Positions 6,800-8,058 of a stretch of DNA of 8,058 nucleotides are shown in pieces. The stretch covers positions 1-8,058 of the forward strand of contig DOCS01000136.1 in assembly GCA_003503355.1 (NCBI GenBank), written 5' to 3'. Origin of the DNA: Opitutia bacterium (GTDB lineage Bacteria > Verrucomicrobiota > Verrucomicrobiia > Opitutales > Coraliomargaritaceae). Both the position numbers and the translations under genes were made by a program. Within the stretch, counting starts at the first letter, position 1; each line of letters opens with the position of its first letter. A model generated the notes under the pieces. That model was not told the origin of the DNA. It made no database searches and saw only the letters and a list, made by a program, of their open reading frames with translations.

Positions 6800-7003
6800 C
6801 TAGGCCCACAGCAGAATCGCCCCCAATACCGCCATCACAGCAAGCAACGGAAACAACACGGACGAGAGACGCCCCTCAAAACCTTTAAGCGCCGATTCTA
6901 CCGAGGGGATCGGCGCCTGCGCGCGCTTTGCTTCGCCACTCCTCAAACCCTTAGTTTTCAGTGTACTCACGTAGTTAACAAAAGCATAAAAAGCCCTAGC
7001 CAC
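6800..7003 (-). CDS. Possible small membrane protein with C-terminal transmembrane helix (unrecognised)
   Basis: A 67-codon frame, from GTG at 7003 to TAG at 6800, ends in a convincing hydrophobic helix, LSSVLFPLLAVMAVLGAILLW (about 46-66). A basic, flexible stretch (15-43) precedes it. That layout suggests a tail-anchored or single-pass inner-membrane protein with the N-terminus in the cytoplasm. An alternative GTG at 6970 would give a 56-residue form starting MSTLKTKGLRSG, which looks like a more natural N-terminus. Neither start has an SD and there is no in-frame ATG before the helix. It lies about 107 bases upstream of rapA on the same strand. Against it: the middle of the frame is a GC-rich inverted repeat (6889-6916), and no family is recognised. 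A chance hydrophobic frame is possible. Confidence 0.4.
   Translation of the reverse strand: MARAFYAFVNYVSTLKTKGLRSGEAKRAQAPIPSVESALKGFEGRLSSVLFPLLAVMAVLGAILLWA
6889..6916. repeat. GC-rich inverted repeat (hairpin-forming)
   Basis: GCGCCGAT (6889-6896) and ATCGGCGC (6909-6916) are perfect 8-base inverted copies separated by 12 bases. Three further inner pairs (two of them wobble, on the plus strand) could tighten the loop to six bases. On the minus strand the structure is followed by TTAAAGGTTTTG, which is only vaguely terminator-like. A perfect 8-base stem of this spacing is expected by chance about once or twice in a window this size. Confidence 0.5.
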
Positions 7004-7010
7004 AAAGGAA
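7004..7010 (+). promoter_or_regulatory. Clear Shine-Dalgarno AAAGGAA before a short ORF
   Basis: AAAGGAA ends five bases before the ATG at 7016. It is the best ribosome-binding site in the window, and it precedes a 37-codon ORF rather than any recognised gene. The recognised genes mostly start without an SD. Confidence 0.4.
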
Positions 7011-7015
7011 ATTCG

Positions 7016-7129
7016 ATGCCGAGGGTGACTTTTAACAGACGTCTAACAAGCGCAACGGTCGCCGCCCTAGCGTCTACCCCAAAGACTTGGCCGCCTGCCG
7101 CTCAAATGAGTTTGCCTCTTTTGAATTGA
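7016..7129 (+). CDS. Possible 37-residue leader peptide or small protein upstream of PIG-L gene
   Basis: The frame starts MPRVTFNRRLTSATVAALAS and ends LLN at a TGA 16 bases before the ATG of the PIG-L gene. It has a well-placed SD (AAAGGAA). It has two Arg pairs or near-pairs and a short hydrophobic run (TVAALA), and no recognised motif or run of one amino acid such as an attenuator would show. It may be a translated leader that delivers ribosomes to the SD-less gene behind it, or a chance frame. Codon use is unremarkable. Confidence 0.25.
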   Translation: MPRVTFNRRLTSATVAALASTPKTWPPAAQMSLPLLN

Positions 7130-7145
7130 GCCCAAGCCTGACCAC

Positions 7146-7991
7146 ATGTCCGACACCCCCACCAACCTTGCAAGTCTCACCATTCCAGATGGCGTCGTCG
7201 CGCCCGAAGCCTACGCGCGTTGCTCGCATTTGGCGATTGGCGCTCATCAGGATGATTTAGAGTTCATGGCCTTTCACGGCATCAACACGTGCTACGGCGA
7301 CGACGGCCTCTGGTTTGGCGGGGTGACGTGCACCGACGGCGGCGGCAGTGCCCGCGGCGGAAAATACACCGACTATAGCGACGAACAAATGAAAGCAGTG
7401 CGCAGGGATGAACAGCGTCAGGCCGCCGAGATCGGGCAATACAGTTTCGTCAACCAACTCGGCCTCAGCAGCGCGAGCATCAAAGACCCCGATCAACGCA
7501 ATACACTAGTCGACCAACTAGAAACCATTCTGCTGCAAACACAGCCCGACGTGCTATACACCCACAACCCAGCCGACAGGCATGCCACCCATGTCGCCGT
7601 GTGCACAGCTGTGCTCGAAGCCGTGCGCCGCGTACCGCCCTACTCCCGCCCGAAAAAAGTGTACGGCTGTGAAGTCTGGCGCGACCTCGACTGGCTGTGC
7701 GACGACGACAAAGTCGCACTCGATGTGAGTGGCAACACCGCACTCGCGGAAAAACTCAACGCCTGCTTCGACTCCCAAATCGCCGGCGGCAAAAACTACG
7801 GCCAAGCCGTGATGGGCCGCCGCCAAGCAAACGCCACCTTCTTTGATTCCCACAGCGTGGATGTCATCGACCAGTTGTGGTTCGCCATGGACCTCACACC
7901 CCTCGCCGAAGACGATCAACTGGATGTGAAAGCATACGTGCAGACAAAAATAAAGCGCTTCGAGCAGAGTGTCATCGACGGCTTGGCTTAA
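7146..7991 (+). CDS. PIG-L/LmbE-like zinc-dependent N-acetylglucosaminyl deacetylase family protein
   Basis: A 281-residue protein of the PIG-L (LmbE) superfamily, whose members use zinc to remove acetyl groups from N-acetylglucosamine conjugates (for example MshB and BshB in thiol-cofactor synthesis) or act on related amides. The signature AHQDD (33-37) supplies H34 and D37 as zinc ligands and D36 as general base; the family consensus is AHPDD. HATH (146-149) corresponds to the HPDH of MshB, giving H149 as third ligand and H146 as the catalytic histidine. A Gly-rich TDGGGSARGGKY (63-74) lies where substrate loops occur. RRDEQRQAAEIG (86-97) is the family's R..E...A helix. There is no signal peptide, so the protein is cytoplasmic. 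The substrate cannot be told from the sequence, and no glycosyltransferase or cysteine ligase is nearby to suggest a bacillithiol- or mycothiol-like pathway. The ATG has no SD (it follows cctgaccac). Confidence 0.9.
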   Translation: MSDTPTNLASLTIPDGVVAPEAYARCSHLAIGAHQDDLEFMAFHGINTCYGDDGLWFGGVTCTDGGGSARGGKYTDYSDEQMKAVRRDEQRQAAEIGQYSFVNQLGLSSASIKDPDQRNTLVDQLETILLQTQPDVLYTHNPADRHATHVAVCTAVLEAVRRVPPYSRPKKVYGCEVWRDLDWLCDDDKVALDVSGNTALAEKLNACFDSQIAGGKNYGQAVMGRRQANATFFDSHSVDVIDQLWFAMDLTPLAEDDQLDVKAYVQTKIKRFEQSVIDGLA

Positions 7992-8058
7992 TCGCTGCCC
8001 TCGACGACTACGCATCGCAGAGGCTGCGGCAAACATGCGGCACAAGAGTGTACCGCCT

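Larger units (their letters stand above)
6693..7145. other. 453-base intergenic region between divergent rapA and PIG-L gene
   Basis: No confidently coding gene occupies this stretch. It holds a putative rapA promoter near its left end, a possible membrane-protein ORF on the minus strand (6800-7003), a GC-rich inverted repeat inside that ORF, and a 37-codon plus-strand ORF with a good SD (7016-7129). A longer plus-strand frame from 6764 to 7129 is antisense to the membrane ORF and has a low-complexity, Arg/Gln/His-rich translation that does not look like a protein. No tRNA T-loop or tmRNA-like end was seen on either strand. Confidence 0.5.

Noticed and set aside
6240..6803. 187-codon plus-strand frame
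   Set aside because: It is antisense to the well-supported rapA reading frame and its translation has no protein-like features; a shadow of a GC-rich gene.
6764..7129. 121-codon plus-strand frame
   Set aside because: Its first part is Arg, Gln and His rich with no recognisable fold; only the last 37 codons, behind the SD at 7004-7010, are kept as a low-confidence ORF.
8016..8042. CGCAG-AGG-CTGCG hairpin and a TGCGGCA direct repeat (8025-8031, 8036-8042) after the PIG-L gene
   Set aside because: The five-pair stem has no T-run and two 7-base copies are too few and short to call iterons, a CRISPR or a terminator.
7554..8045. 163-codon minus-strand frame under the PIG-L gene
   Set aside because: Antisense to a gene with intact zinc-binding motifs; translation is His and Val rich in the manner of a shadow frame.

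Overview
The window looks like ordinary chromosomal DNA from a moderately GC-rich, probably Gram-negative bacterium. There is no phage, insertion sequence, CRISPR array, rRNA or tRNA in it. Most starts have no Shine-Dalgarno (SD) sequence, and the gene mix is a KamA-type lysine 2,3-aminomutase, a Na/Pi-cotransporter-PhoU fusion, a full-length RapA, a Sec-exported orphan and a PIG-L hydrolase. This would fit a marine, Opitutae-like Verrucomicrobiota, but that is a weak inference. RapA is best known from Gammaproteobacteria, and that placement cannot be excluded from sequence alone.

Layout, left to right. (1) 1-176, minus: the N-terminal part of an ArsR-type repressor that runs off the left edge. 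(2) 177-294: a divergent intergenic region with short palindromes and weak promoter-like boxes. (3) 295-1482, plus: kamA, with every catalytic residue checked against the Clostridium enzyme at a constant offset of eight. (4) 1594-3258, plus: a Na/Pi-cotransporter-PhoU protein, preceded by a leader hairpin that would cover its only SD-like bases, and followed by a GC-rich hairpin probably acting as terminator. (5) 3346-3840, plus: a small secreted protein of unknown function. (6) 3846-6692, minus: rapA, convergent with the previous gene and ending 5 bases from it. (7) 6693-7145: 453 bases with no confident gene, holding a putative rapA promoter, a possible small membrane-protein ORF on the minus strand, a GC-rich inverted repeat and a 37-codon ORF with the only clear SD in the window. 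(8) 7146-7991, plus: a PIG-L/LmbE-type zinc hydrolase. (9) 7992-8058: 67 bases with no gene visible.

The genes do not form an obvious single pathway. kamA and the transporter are co-directional and could share a transcript. The ArsR-type protein is the natural candidate regulator of kamA because the two diverge from 118 bases. The beta-lysine acetyltransferase (ablB) that usually partners kamA in osmolyte synthesis is absent here. I found no convincing new multi-gene system. The items most worth a second look are small: the transporter leader hairpin, the inverted repeat upstream of the secreted orphan, and the SD-bearing short ORF and membrane-protein ORF between rapA and the PIG-L gene.
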